Shown in pieces: positions 16,133 through 24,937 of a stretch of 64,000 bases of DNA. The position numbers and the translations under genes are program-made. Source of the DNA: GSA-30 sp036384435 (GTDB lineage: Bacteria > Pseudomonadota > Gammaproteobacteria > Xanthomonadales > Rhodanobacteraceae). Position 1 is the stretch's first letter; every line of letters starts with the position of its first letter. A model generated the notes under the pieces. It was not told the origin of the DNA and did not search any database. It saw only the letters and a program-made list of their open reading frames with translations. Location: assembly GCF_036384435.1 (NCBI RefSeq), contig NZ_DASVMI010000080.1:1-64000 (forward strand), in the 5' to 3' direction.

Positions 16133-16904
16133 GCGTGTTGCCCTGATGGCCGCACTGGCCTTGATGATGGCCGGTTGTGTCACGGAACGTCCGGATACGC
16201 CGGAGAGTCGCCTGCGCGAGCCAAAGGGCAGCAAGAATCAGGATTCGGCACGTGTCTTCACCGAGCTGGGTCAGCACTATCTGCAAACCAATGATCTACA
16301 GGGTGCCTTGACGCAGTTCAACAAGGCACTCAAGTACGACGAAAAATACGAGCCGGCACAGACGTTGATCGCCGCGACCTACGAGCGCATCCATGACACG
16401 GCCAATGCCGAGTTGCATTACCGCAAGGCGCAAGGCATCGATCCGGCGCGCGGCGGTCCGAACAACAACCTTGGCGCGTTCCTGTGTCGTACCGGGCGTA
16501 CCGCCGAGGGGCTGCCGTATTTCCAGAAGGCTGTCGCCGACCCGTTCAACCAGGCGCCCTCGGTGGCCTGGATCAATGCCGGTACCTGCCACATCACGGC
16601 GGGTGATCCCGCCGCCGCGGAGGAAGATTTCCGCAAGGCGTTGACCGTTGATCCGAACAATGGCGAGGCGCTTTATCAGCTCGCCAATATGCTTTACCAG
16701 CGTAACGATGCGTTCCGCGCCAGCGCCTTCATGCAGCGCTACGATGCCCTGGGCCAAGCAAGCCCCCAGGCATTGAAGCTCGGCTTCGACATCGAAACCC
16801 GCCTGGGCGACAAGGATGCCGCCCTCAATTACCGTCGGCGATTGCAGTCCCAGTTCCCGGAGTCGGAACAGGCGCGTGCCCTCGATATCACCGCTAGCCC
16901 ATGA
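16122..16904 (+). CDS. pilF: Type IV pilus biogenesis/stability lipoprotein
   Basis: TPR lipoprotein of 260 residues, the outer-membrane pilotin needed for PilQ secretin assembly. A lipoprotein signal peptide (MRLERVALMAALALMMAGC) gives a lipobox AGC with Cys19. Several tetratricopeptide repeats follow, for example ALTQFNKALKYDEKYEPAQ, AELHYRKAQGIDP and AEEDFRKALTVDPNNGEALYQLA. The start inside the end of rlmN was chosen because it begins the signal peptide. The stop overlaps the rodZ start (ATGA). Confidence 0.92.
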   Translation: MRLERVALMAALALMMAGCVTERPDTPESRLREPKGSKNQDSARVFTELGQHYLQTNDLQGALTQFNKALKYDEKYEPAQTLIAATYERIHDTANAELHYRKAQGIDPARGGPNNNLGAFLCRTGRTAEGLPYFQKAVADPFNQAPSVAWINAGTCHITAGDPAAAEEDFRKALTVDPNNGEALYQLANMLYQRNDAFRASAFMQRYDALGQASPQALKLGFDIETRLGDKDAALNYRRRLQSQFPESEQARALDITASP

Positions 16905-17953
16905 CCTCCAAACAGTCACAACCGGCCGAAAACGAAGATCGCGGCACTGAGCTGTTCAATGCTTCCGCCCAGGCCATGGAAACCTCGTCGCCTGGCGCGA
17001 CGTCCCAGTTCGGCGCACGCCTGCGCGCGGCTCGTGAGGCGCGGGGCCTGAGCGTGGAACATTGTGGTCAGACCTTGCGCCTGCCCATTCGTGTGCTGCG
17101 CCAGCTTGAAGGCGGCGACTACAGCGGCATCGATTACCAGGTCTACCTGACCAGCTACCTGGCCAAGTACGGGCGCTTCCTCGGCGTTGATGAGGCCACG
17201 ATCCAGGCTGAACTTGAACGCCTCAAGCCCACCCAGGCGCAGCCTGCGCTGGTGGCCACCGGCGGCATTTCCCATTCGCGATACCTGCTGGAAAACTACC
17301 TGCGTGCCGCAACCTACGTGGTGTTGACCGGCGTAATTGCCGTGCCCGCCATCTGGCTGGGCATGCGCGGCGCGTTCGATCGCGACATCAGTCATCTGGC
17401 GCCGCTCGATGCCTCGCCCGTAGCGCAGCAGGAGCCGCTAGCTCCGGCATCCTCAACCAGTGCCCTGGCAGCCCATCTGCCCGCAGACAGTAGTTCGGCG
17501 GCACTGGCTGCCACCGAGTCGGCGCCGGCTTCTACGGTGCCGCAAGTGCAGTCTCCCCGCCAGGATGACCAACAGCCCTTGCTGGCTTCCATGGCGCCAT
17601 TCCCCAACCTGGGTAGCGGCGATAACGCAGCCAAGCCGGTCATCAGCGCACCACAGGTAACCGGGTCCGGAGCACATAGCTTGGTATTGAATGTACCCAA
17701 CGACAGCTGGGTGAATATCACGCGCAAGGACGGTTCACGCCTGGAGTTCAGCTTGCTGCGCGCAGGCACCAGCAAAACCTACCAGAGCGACCAGCCGCTC
17801 GATGTACTTATCGGCAACGCCAATGGCGCCCAGGTCACTCTCGACGGCCAGCCGGTGGCGCTGGAGAGCTTCCGACGGGCCAACGTGGCGCATTTCCACA
17901 TGGATGTACAGGACGGCAAGGCCGCCGCGACTTCCGCTCCAGCCAGCCTCTGA
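16901..17953 (+). CDS. rodZ: Cytoskeletal/shape protein with HTH and DUF4115 domains
   Basis: RodZ-like inner-membrane protein of 350 residues linking MreB to cell-wall synthesis. The cytoplasmic N-terminus has an HTH_25 (FGARLRAAREARGLSVEHCGQTLRLPIRVLRQLEGGDYSGIDYQVYLTSYLAKYGRFLG). One TM lies at about residues 140-157 (AATYVVLTGVIAVPAIWLGM). A Pro/Ala/Ser-rich periplasmic linker and a C-terminal DUF4115 beta domain (VLNVPNDSWVNITRKDGSRLEFSLLRAGTSKTY) follow. The ATGA overlap couples it to pilF. Confidence 0.92.
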   Translation: MTSKQSQPAENEDRGTELFNASAQAMETSSPGATSQFGARLRAAREARGLSVEHCGQTLRLPIRVLRQLEGGDYSGIDYQVYLTSYLAKYGRFLGVDEATIQAELERLKPTQAQPALVATGGISHSRYLLENYLRAATYVVLTGVIAVPAIWLGMRGAFDRDISHLAPLDASPVAQQEPLAPASSTSALAAHLPADSSSAALAATESAPASTVPQVQSPRQDDQQPLLASMAPFPNLGSGDNAAKPVISAPQVTGSGAHSLVLNVPNDSWVNITRKDGSRLEFSLLRAGTSKTYQSDQPLDVLIGNANGAQVTLDGQPVALESFRRANVAHFHMDVQDGKAAATSAPASL

Positions 17954-17969
17954 GTCACTGGCCCAGCCT

Positions 17970-18053
17970 CCCCCGGTCTACGCGGCCGGGGGCAAGTTAA
18001 GTTATGCTTGGGCATTGTCCTTTCGTCGGCTCATGGCCGGACGAGATCCGGCC
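17970..18053. terminator. Two hairpins downstream of rodZ
   Basis: Hairpin 1 is CCCCCGG-N9-CCGGGGG at 17970-17992. Hairpin 2 is GGCCGGA-CGAGA-TCCGGCC at 18035-18053. Neither is followed by a real T run, so they may be weak terminators, pause sites or RNA-stability elements. They sit exactly where ispG and hisS would be expected in related genomes. Confidence 0.4.
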
Positions 18054-18120
18054 TTCCCCTCATGGGCGCCGCCTGTCGGCGCGTACCCTGCGTGGGCCCC
18101 TTCAACGGTGAATTTTCAGC

Positions 18121-18774
18121 ATGGCATTTGAAGCGTACGACGATTACGAACAAAGCGAACGCGTACAGAAGTGGCTGCGTCAGAACGGCCTTTCGATCAT
18201 CGTCGGTGTAGCGATCGGCCTGGTTGGCATCTTCGGCTGGCAACAGTGGAAGAGCCATCGCCAGGGCCATGAAGGGCAGGCGGCCGAGATTTACCAGCAA
18301 GCCCAGACGGCTGCGCTGACCGGCAAGCCTGATCTGGCCGAAACGCTCACGGACACCCTGCTCAAGGATTATTCCGATACGGCCTATGCCAGCTTTGCTG
18401 CCAGCGAACGTGCCCAGCGGCAGGTCACCGCCAAGCAATTGGACAAAGCCCTGGTGTCGCTGGCAGAGGCCGAGAAATATGCTCCCGACGCCGAACTCAA
18501 GGCGCTGATGCAGTACCGCACCGCGCAGGTACAGCTGGCGATGGGCAAGGCGGACGATGCGCTGGCAACCTTGGGCAAGATGCCGCCCAAGAGCTACGAA
18601 AGCATCAGCCAGGAACTACGCGGCGACGCGCAGGTCAAGCTTGGTCATCCCGAGGAGGCTCTCAAGGCCTACGAAGCTGCCAAGGCGGCGATGGGTGACA
18701 ACGCGCCACAGGGCGGTGCCTTGTTGCAGAACAAAATCGATGATCTGGCCGTGGCCGGAAAGCAGGGTGCATGA
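18121..18774 (+). CDS. yfgM: YfgM family periplasmic chaperone (TPR_21)
   Basis: Protein of 217 residues. A short cytoplasmic N-terminus (MAFEAYDDYEQSERVQKWLRQNG, the YfgM signature) precedes one TM (about residues 25-40, LSIIVGVAIGLVGIFG). The periplasmic domain contains TPR-like helices. YfgM is anchored to SecYEG together with PpiD and hands secreted proteins to periplasmic chaperones. The ATG at 18121 is supported by the conserved N-terminus. It overlaps bamB by 4 bases (ATGA), the conserved yfgM-bamB-der order. Confidence 0.92.
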   Translation: MAFEAYDDYEQSERVQKWLRQNGLSIIVGVAIGLVGIFGWQQWKSHRQGHEGQAAEIYQQAQTAALTGKPDLAETLTDTLLKDYSDTAYASFAASERAQRQVTAKQLDKALVSLAEAEKYAPDAELKALMQYRTAQVQLAMGKADDALATLGKMPPKSYESISQELRGDAQVKLGHPEEALKAYEAAKAAMGDNAPQGGALLQNKIDDLAVAGKQGA

Positions 18775-19970
18775 ACCGTCGTTTATTGCTGATCGCGCTG
18801 ACCTCGCTGGTGGCGCTTGCTGGTTGCCACTCGTTCAAGAAAGAGAACGTCCAGCCGCCGACCCCGCTGGAGAAGGGTTTCAAGCCGACCGTCCAGGTCA
18901 GCCGCCTGTGGCGTAACAGCGTCGGCAAGGGCGCTGGCGATAGCGGTGTGCGCCTGCGCCCGGCATATGCCGATGGCGTGCTCTACGCCGCCAGTGTCGA
19001 CGGTCACCTGGCCGCATTCGATGCCCAGTCGGGCAAGACCCTGTGGAGCACCAGTTCGCGCCAGCACGGTTGGTTTGGTTGGGGCGACAAGAAGCGCAAG
19101 GACACCTATTTCGCCGGTGGCCCGGCCGCTTCCGGTGACCTGCTGGTGGTTGGCACGCTCGATGGTCATGTCTATGGCCTGAATGCGAAGGACGGCAGCG
19201 ATCGTTGGACGGCCACGCTTAATTCCGAAGTGCTGTCTGCACCGATCATCGTCGGCAATCTTGTCGTGGTGCGCACGGGCGATGGCCGCGTCTACGGGTT
19301 TGATTCGAGCACCGGCGAGCGTCGCTGGGCTTACGATCAGAGCACCGTGCCGCTTCTGAGCCTGCGCGGCAATGGCCCGATGCTCGGTGCCAACGGCGTG
19401 GTGTTCTTCGGCAGCGACAGCGGCAAGCTGGTCGCGCTGCGCCTGGACAACGGCGACAAGCTGTGGGAGCAGTCGCTCGCCAGCGGTGAGGGCCGTACCG
19501 AAATCGATCGCCTCAGCGACGCCGATGGCGGCATCCTGCTGGACGGCAACACGCTTTACGGCGCTGCTTATCATGGCAACCTCGTCGCGGTGGATGGCCC
19601 CAGTGGCCGTCCGTTGTGGACGCGCCCCTTCTCCACCTTCACCTCGATCGACGTGCACGGCAATGCGCTTTACGGCGTGGACGACCAGTCGCAGGTGTGG
19701 AGCTTCGACAAGAGCGGCGGCTCCGACATGTGGAAGAACGACAAGCTCAAGTATCGCTGGCTGACCGCGCCGGCCGCGCAGAACGACTACGTGGTGGTTG
19801 GCGACCTGGAAGGCTATGTGCATTGGCTCCAGAGCGGTGATGGTGCGCTGGCCGGTCGCGAGCGCCTGTCCAAGAAGCCCATCCGTGCCCAGCCGCTGGT
19901 GGTTGGTGATGTGGTTTACGTCGAGGACGTGAAGGGCCGTATCGGCGCTTACCGTCTGGCCGGCCACTGA
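18771..19970 (+). CDS. bamB: Outer membrane protein assembly factor BamB
   Basis: Lipoprotein of 399 residues in the BAM complex, which folds outer-membrane beta-barrels. The signal peptide ends with the lipobox LVALAGC (Cys19). The mature protein is a PQQ-like eight-bladed beta-propeller with repeated blade motifs such as LYAASVDGHLAAFDAQSGKTLW, VYGLNAKDGSDRWTATL and VYGFDSSTGERRWAYDQ. It is coupled upstream to yfgM and followed 18 bases later by der. Confidence 0.96.
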   Translation: MNRRLLLIALTSLVALAGCHSFKKENVQPPTPLEKGFKPTVQVSRLWRNSVGKGAGDSGVRLRPAYADGVLYAASVDGHLAAFDAQSGKTLWSTSSRQHGWFGWGDKKRKDTYFAGGPAASGDLLVVGTLDGHVYGLNAKDGSDRWTATLNSEVLSAPIIVGNLVVVRTGDGRVYGFDSSTGERRWAYDQSTVPLLSLRGNGPMLGANGVVFFGSDSGKLVALRLDNGDKLWEQSLASGEGRTEIDRLSDADGGILLDGNTLYGAAYHGNLVAVDGPSGRPLWTRPFSTFTSIDVHGNALYGVDDQSQVWSFDKSGGSDMWKNDKLKYRWLTAPAAQNDYVVVGDLEGYVHWLQSGDGALAGRERLSKKPIRAQPLVVGDVVYVEDVKGRIGAYRLAGH

Positions 19971-19988
19971 TAAGGCCTGTGCCAAGCC

Positions 19989-21383
19989 ATGTTGCCCGTC
20001 GTCGCCCTGGTCGGTCGTCCCAATGTCGGTAAATCGACCCTCTTCAACGCGTTGACGCGCAGCCGTGACGCCCTGGTGGCCGATATGCCGGGCGTCACAC
20101 GCGATCGCCATTACGGCTTCTGCCGTCTTGGCGAAAAGCCTTTCGTGATCGTCGACACCGGTGGTCTTTCCGGCGACGAGCAGGGCCTGGATGGACTGAC
20201 CGCACAGCAGGTGCGGCTGGCCATCGAGGAAGCCCATGTGCTCGTGTTCGTGGTGGATGCGCGCGATGGCCTGCTGCCGCAGGATCGCACCATCCTTGGT
20301 GAGCTTCGTCGCAGCGGCAAGCCGATCATTGCTGCCGTCAACAAAACGGACGGCCTGGATCTGCAAAATGCCATGGCGGAGTTTGCCGTCTTTGGCATCG
20401 CCAATACCTTGCCGCTGTCGGCTGCGCACAACCGTGGCACGGAAGAACTCATCGCCGTGGTGCAGCCCTTGCTGCCCCCCGATGCGGAGGAAGTGATCTC
20501 CGCCACAGACGACAGCATCCGCGTGGCCATCGTAGGCCGCCCGAATGCTGGCAAGTCCACCCTGATCAACCGCCTGCTTGGCGAAGATCGCCTGATCGTT
20601 TCGGATGTTGCCGGTACCACGCGCGATCCGATCCGCGTGCCGCTGGAGCGTGACGGCAAGCGTTATACCTTGATCGACACCGCCGGTGTGCGCCGCAAGG
20701 CGCGCGTGGAAGAGGCGGTGGAGAAATTCAGCGTCATCAAGACGCTGCAATCGATGGCCGCCGCGCAGGTCGTAGTCGTGCTGGTCGACGCACGCGAGAA
20801 CCTGGCCGACCAGGATCTCACGCTCATCGGCCATGCCGTCGACGAGGGCAGGGCGCTGGTCATCGCCGTCAACAAATGGGACGGCCTGGATGCCTACCAG
20901 CGCGAGCAATGTGAGCGCGCGCTTGAACGTCGCTTGCAGTTCGTCGACTGGTCCAAGCGTGTGTTCATTTCGGCCCTGCATGGCTCGGGCCTGCGCGAGC
21001 TGATGCGCGCTGTAGTGCGCGCGCATACGGCAGCCACGCGTGAGCTGGGTTCATCTGAACTCACTCGCACCCTGGAGCGCGCCTACGAAGGCTATCAGCC
21101 CCCGCTGGTGCGTGGTCACGCCCCCAAGCTGCGCTTCGCCCATCCTGGCGGCAGCAATCCGCCGACCATCGTCATCCACGGCAGCCGCACCAAGCATATT
21201 GCGCCGGCTTATCGGCGTTACCTGGAAAACTTCTTTCGCCAGCGTTTCAAGCTGGAAGGCACGCCGGTTCGCATCGACTTCCGCGATGGCGATAATCCTT
21301 ACGCCGGCAAGAAGAACGTACTGACCGAAGGCCAGCTACGTAAGCGTCAGCGCATGATTCGCGAGATGAAGCGGCGCAAGTAG
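19989..21383 (+). CDS. der: Ribosome biogenesis GTPase Der (EngA)
   Basis: Essential double-GTPase of 464 residues for 50S subunit maturation. G domain 1 has GRPNVGKST (residues 8-16), DTGG and NKTD. G domain 2 has GRPNAGKST (about 183), DTAGV and NKWD. A C-terminal KH-like domain (HPGGSNPPTIVIHG) and a basic tail (RKRQRMIREMKRRK) follow. Length and motif order are canonical. It is the last gene of the conserved rlmN-to-der cluster. Confidence 0.98.
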   Translation: MLPVVALVGRPNVGKSTLFNALTRSRDALVADMPGVTRDRHYGFCRLGEKPFVIVDTGGLSGDEQGLDGLTAQQVRLAIEEAHVLVFVVDARDGLLPQDRTILGELRRSGKPIIAAVNKTDGLDLQNAMAEFAVFGIANTLPLSAAHNRGTEELIAVVQPLLPPDAEEVISATDDSIRVAIVGRPNAGKSTLINRLLGEDRLIVSDVAGTTRDPIRVPLERDGKRYTLIDTAGVRRKARVEEAVEKFSVIKTLQSMAAAQVVVVLVDARENLADQDLTLIGHAVDEGRALVIAVNKWDGLDAYQREQCERALERRLQFVDWSKRVFISALHGSGLRELMRAVVRAHTAATRELGSSELTRTLERAYEGYQPPLVRGHAPKLRFAHPGGSNPPTIVIHGSRTKHIAPAYRRYLENFFRQRFKLEGTPVRIDFRDGDNPYAGKKNVLTEGQLRKRQRMIREMKRRK

Positions 21384-21544
21384 TCATCGCCGCAATACCC
21401 ATCGCCGGTGGGAGCCATGTCAGTCGCGAAGCGGTCGCCGCTTGCAGGTTTCAAAGCCCCTGGCGGCCAATGAATCGTGATTTGAGGGCTTTGTGTGGCG
21501 TGCGGCGCCCTCACGCTGTACCCGGCAGGCGTAAACTAGGCGCC

Positions 21545-22714
21545 ATGACCACCCCCCTCAATCGCGAAAGCTGGCTTGCAACCTTGCGCCAGCAGGTCGA
21601 AGAAATCCCCCCCGTTGAAGCCCTCGCGCGTCAGGCCCGGGGCGCCCTGCTGATCGATGTGCGCGAAGACGACGAGCGTGCCACCGGGCTCGCTACCGGC
21701 GCGCTCGGCATCTCGCGTGGCTTCCTTGAACTGCGTATCGAGCAACAAGAGCCCAGCCGAGATCGCCAGGTGCTGCTGATGTGCGGCAGCGGCCAGCGTT
21801 CTCTGCTGGCCGCCGAGGCACTGCAACGCATGGGCTATACCCAGGTGGCCTCCGTTGCCGGTGGCTTCGGACGCTGGAAGACCGAGGGCTTGCCCGTCAG
21901 TGCCGGCACACTCGATACCGACGCAGCCGAGCGCTACGCGCGCCAGTTGCGCTTGCCACAAGTCGGCCAGGCCGGCCAGGCCAAGCTCGGGCAGGCCAAG
22001 GTGGCGTTGTTAGGTGCAGGTGGCCTGGGTGCGCCTGCCGCGCTCTATCTGGCTGCCGCCGGCATCGGCCAACTCACCTTGATCGATGACGATCGCGTTG
22101 AACGTTCTAACCTGCACCGGCAGGTGGTGCACGCCGATGCGCGCGTGGGCATGCTCAAGACCGAATCAGCCAGGATGGCCTTGAATGCTCTCAATCCGCG
22201 TATCAACGTAGTGCCGTATAGCGAGCGTTTGCAGGCGCACAACGTAGAACGTCTGCTGCAAGGCCATGACCTGGTCGTCGATGGCTCCGACAATTTTCCC
22301 GCGCGCTATCTCATTGCCGCCGCCGTGCAACGCCTGCGTCTGCCGATGATCTATGGCGCGGTGGAACGCTTTACCGGACAGGTCAGCGTGTTCGATCCAC
22401 GGCGCGTCGACTCGCCATGTTATCGCTGCCTGTTTCCTGAGCCCCCCGCCGCTGCCGATGCCCCCAATTGCAGTGAAGCGGGTGTTCTTGGTGTGCTACC
22501 TGGCATCGTGGGCCTGCTGCAAGCCACCGAAGCACTCAAGCTGATCCTCGGCATCGGCGAACCGCTGGTCGGTCGCCTGCTGTCTTTCGACACACTCGGC
22601 ATGCGTTTTCGCGAAACCCGCTTGCCACGCGATCCGCAATGCCCTGGTTGCGGCCCGCAAGCCCAGTTCACCGGATACGAAGACATCGTGCAGTGGTGCG
22701 CGGCAGCCGGTTGA
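21545..22714 (+). CDS. moeB: Rhodanese-MoeB/ThiF fusion, molybdopterin-synthase adenylyltransferase
   Basis: E1-like enzyme of 389 residues. An N-terminal rhodanese domain (about residues 15-115) has the persulfide Cys in VLLMCGSGQRSLLAAEAL. The ThiF/MoeB domain follows, with ATP-binding GAGGLGAPAALYLAAAGIGQLTLIDDD, VERSNLHRQ and DGSDNFPARYL. Zinc Cys pairs are CYRC and CPGC. It adenylates the C-terminal Gly of a small sulfur carrier such as MoaD or ThiS, and the rhodanese may supply the sulfur. Here the rhodanese is N-terminal, whereas eukaryotic MOCS3 has it C-terminal. ATG 21545 follows a long 5' region without family similarity. Confidence 0.88.
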   Translation: MTTPLNRESWLATLRQQVEEIPPVEALARQARGALLIDVREDDERATGLATGALGISRGFLELRIEQQEPSRDRQVLLMCGSGQRSLLAAEALQRMGYTQVASVAGGFGRWKTEGLPVSAGTLDTDAAERYARQLRLPQVGQAGQAKLGQAKVALLGAGGLGAPAALYLAAAGIGQLTLIDDDRVERSNLHRQVVHADARVGMLKTESARMALNALNPRINVVPYSERLQAHNVERLLQGHDLVVDGSDNFPARYLIAAAVQRLRLPMIYGAVERFTGQVSVFDPRRVDSPCYRCLFPEPPAAADAPNCSEAGVLGVLPGIVGLLQATEALKLILGIGEPLVGRLLSFDTLGMRFRETRLPRDPQCPGCGPQAQFTGYEDIVQWCAAAG

Positions 22715-22742
22715 TGGATCGACAGTCAATGCGGTTCACGTT

Positions 22743-23867
22743 TCAGCCGGCCAACTGCAGCATCGCCACCAGGCTCCGGGGCGCGTCGTTGCCAAAACAG
22801 ATCTCCTGCAATGCATGGGCGTCCATCGCCTCGGCCGCGCTGCGCGCAAACAGCGCTCGTTCGTAGACCGTCAGGGCTGCCTCGATATCGCCAGGGTGGG
22901 TTGCGATCGCCTTGCCCAGCTGCGCGCCGTCGTACATCGCCAGATTCGCACCCTCGCCGGAAGGCAACATCAAATGCGCCGCGTCTCCCAACAAGGTGAC
23001 GCCGGCCACGCGATCCCAGCGATGCTCCACCGGCAGCGTATGCAGCAAGCGTAAAGCCGGGGGTGTTTCGCCATCGGTGATCAAGGCACGCAACGCCGGT
23101 GCCCAGCCATCGAACTCCTTGGCAATGCGTGCGAGGGCTGTCGCCGCGTGCGAGAAATCGATATCGGCCATCCATGCCTGCGGTTTGCGCAGCGCTACAT
23201 ACGTGTGCAGCACGCCCCCGGGTTCGCGGTGCGCCATGATCCCCTTGCCGGGCATCGTTGCAGACAACGAGCCGCCACCCACCATGCGAGCCACCGCCGG
23301 ATGCCGGTTGTCGCTGTCGAGCAGATAAGTTTCGACGAACGCCATGCCGGTGTAGACAGGCGTAGCCTTGGAAACCAGCGGGCGTACGCGCGACCATGCG
23401 CCATCGGCTCCGACCAGCAGTGACGCGCTTGCCTCGGAATCGTCGGCAAAACGCAGTGTGTGCCTACCATCGCCATGCGGCATCACGGCCGTGAGCTTGC
23501 AGCCCCAGCGAATGGCATTGACCGGGAGCGACTCGATCAGGACGCGGCGCAGTTCGCCGCGCGGGACCTCCGGACGGCCGCCATGTCCGTCATCGGGCTG
23601 GTCGAGCAGCACATGGCCCTGGCTATCGAGCACGCGCGTCGCCTGGCCGCCTGCGTGGATGATGCCCTGGAAGGCTTCGAACAGCCCCGCATCCTTCAAC
23701 GCAAGCTGTCCGTTGTGCTCGTGAATATCGAGCATGCCGCCTTGAGAGCGTGCATCCGGGGACGCCTCCGCCTCGTACACCGTCGAGGCCACGCCATGGA
23801 CGTGAAGCACTCGCGCCAGCATCAGCCCACCCAGGCCGGCACCCACAATGGCAATGGTTGGAGTCAT
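22743..23867 (-). CDS. FAD-dependent monooxygenase, TetX-like
   Basis: Class A flavoprotein monooxygenase of 374 residues. FAD motifs are IAIVGAGLGGLMLARVLHVHG at the N-terminus, the DG motif (LLVGADGAWSRVRP) and GDAAHLMLPSGEGANLAMYDGAQLG near residue 300. The segment RSQGGMLDIHEHNGQLALKDAGL is close to the TetX family of tetracycline- or small-aromatic-modifying hydroxylases. It is divergent from a TetR-type regulator across two operator palindromes, the arrangement of an inducible detoxification gene. Actual tetracycline resistance cannot be judged from sequence alone. Confidence 0.85.
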   Translation of the reverse strand: MTPTIAIVGAGLGGLMLARVLHVHGVASTVYEAEASPDARSQGGMLDIHEHNGQLALKDAGLFEAFQGIIHAGGQATRVLDSQGHVLLDQPDDGHGGRPEVPRGELRRVLIESLPVNAIRWGCKLTAVMPHGDGRHTLRFADDSEASASLLVGADGAWSRVRPLVSKATPVYTGMAFVETYLLDSDNRHPAVARMVGGGSLSATMPGKGIMAHREPGGVLHTYVALRKPQAWMADIDFSHAATALARIAKEFDGWAPALRALITDGETPPALRLLHTLPVEHRWDRVAGVTLLGDAAHLMLPSGEGANLAMYDGAQLGKAIATHPGDIEAALTVYERALFARSAAEAMDAHALQEICFGNDAPRSLVAMLQLAG

Positions 23868-23899
23868 CGGAGAGTTTCCCTGGCGAAGTTCGATGCGAA

Positions 23900-23914
23900 T
23901 GGAACATCATTCCA
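23900..23914. promoter_or_regulatory. Operator 1 of the divergent TetR/monooxygenase pair
   Basis: The inverted repeat TGGAA-CATCA-TTCCA lies between the two divergent genes. It shares its arms with the second site 22 bp away (centre to centre), about two helical turns, so both may face the same side of the DNA. Confidence 0.65.
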
Positions 23915-23921
23915 TTTAGCT

Positions 23922-23936
23922 TGGAACGCCGTTCCA
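23922..23936. promoter_or_regulatory. Operator 2 of the divergent TetR/monooxygenase pair
   Basis: The inverted repeat TGGAAC-GCC-GTTCCA lies 19 bases before the TetR start codon. Same half site as operator 1. This is consistent with one regulator repressing both divergent promoters. Confidence 0.7.
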
Positions 23937-23955
23937 CGTGTGTCAAGATGCATGT

Positions 23956-24642
23956 ATGGCTAACAGGACCGACAGTTCCCAGCGTCGCGGCGAGTCGCTT
24001 TCGCGCGACCGCATCATCGAAGCGTCTATCGAGATACTCGATACCGGCGGGGAGGGCGGTCTTACGTTTCGTGCCTTGTCCGAAAAGCTCGCCACCGGGC
24101 CCGGCGCTATCTATTGGCATGTGGCCAACAAGAATGATTTGTTGGTGGCTGCCTGCGATGTAATCGTGGCGCGCACGATGCAGGCGTGCATGGCAAAGGC
24201 CTCGCCGGAAGACACCATTCGTGCCATTGCCCTTGGCATGTTCGATGCCATGAATGCACATCCCTGGGTGGGGTCGGCGCTGGTGCAGGCATCGGGTCAA
24301 CTGCCCGGCGTGCGTATTGTCGAAGGCCTCGGCCAGTCGCTGCGTGCATTGGGCGTGCCCGATGCCGCGCAATGGCCCACGGTCTCGGCCTTGCTTAACT
24401 ATATTCTCGGTGTTGGTGGCCAGAACGCCGCCAATACGCAATTCGCTATCGCCCGGGGCCTGGAGCGATCCAGCTTTCTGCATGCGACATCCACGACGTG
24501 GTCGCAACTAGATGCCGATGCGTATCCCTTCACCCGCAGCATGGCCGCGCAATTACCCGCGCATGATGATCGTGCGGATTTCATGGCAGGTATCGAGATT
24601 TTTCTCAGCGGCGTGAAGAGCTCGGGTGCGCGATCACATTGA
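23956..24642 (+). CDS. TetR-family regulator (TetR_C type) of the divergent monooxygenase
   Basis: Repressor of 228 residues. The N-terminal HTH reads LSRDRIIEASIEILDTGGEGGLTFRALSEKLATGPGAIYWHVANKNDLLVAA; the GAIYWHVANKxDLL ending is the TetR(class A-H)/AcrR pattern with a short recognition helix. The C-terminal domain is a ligand-binding helical bundle. ATG 23956 (MANRTDSSQRRGE) was chosen because a start further upstream would overlap operator 2. The gene controls, by position, the FAD monooxygenase on the other strand. Confidence 0.85.
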   Translation: MANRTDSSQRRGESLSRDRIIEASIEILDTGGEGGLTFRALSEKLATGPGAIYWHVANKNDLLVAACDVIVARTMQACMAKASPEDTIRAIALGMFDAMNAHPWVGSALVQASGQLPGVRIVEGLGQSLRALGVPDAAQWPTVSALLNYILGVGGQNAANTQFAIARGLERSSFLHATSTTWSQLDADAYPFTRSMAAQLPAHDDRADFMAGIEIFLSGVKSSGARSH

Positions 24643-24737
24643 AGTCGCTCCTACGACAGAAGCGTGTGACTCTTCGGATTCAAGGCGATATCGTCCCATC
24701 GCACAAACTCCGTCTGTAGTTCTCTCGTCGATACGAA

Positions 24738-24764
24738 AAAACGCCGCGATTTGCGGCGTTTTTG
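24738..24764. terminator. Bidirectional intrinsic terminator
   Basis: A perfect 11-bp stem, AAAAACGCCGC-GATTT-GCGGCGTTTTT, ends the transcript of the TetR gene. It lies in a 295-bp gap, which otherwise holds only a REP-like half element (24641-24653) and a loose inverted repeat CGCTCGTG/CACGAGCG at about 24813-24847. Confidence 0.85.
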
Positions 24765-24937
24765 CATCCAGTACTACAGCTTTTTGCCGCGATTTGTGGC
24801 ATGTTCGGCGTGTCGCTCGTGCATCACTTCAAGACACGATCACGAGCGACACTGCGATGAGCAGGAAGCGCGGGCCGCATGGGCTGGTACCCCACACGAC
24901 CCGCTAACCACAATCAACTTAACCACAGGAGTTGTTC

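Noticed and set aside
18783..21026. 747-codon minus-strand frame across bamB and der
   Set aside because: Antisense shadow of two conserved genes with no family similarity.
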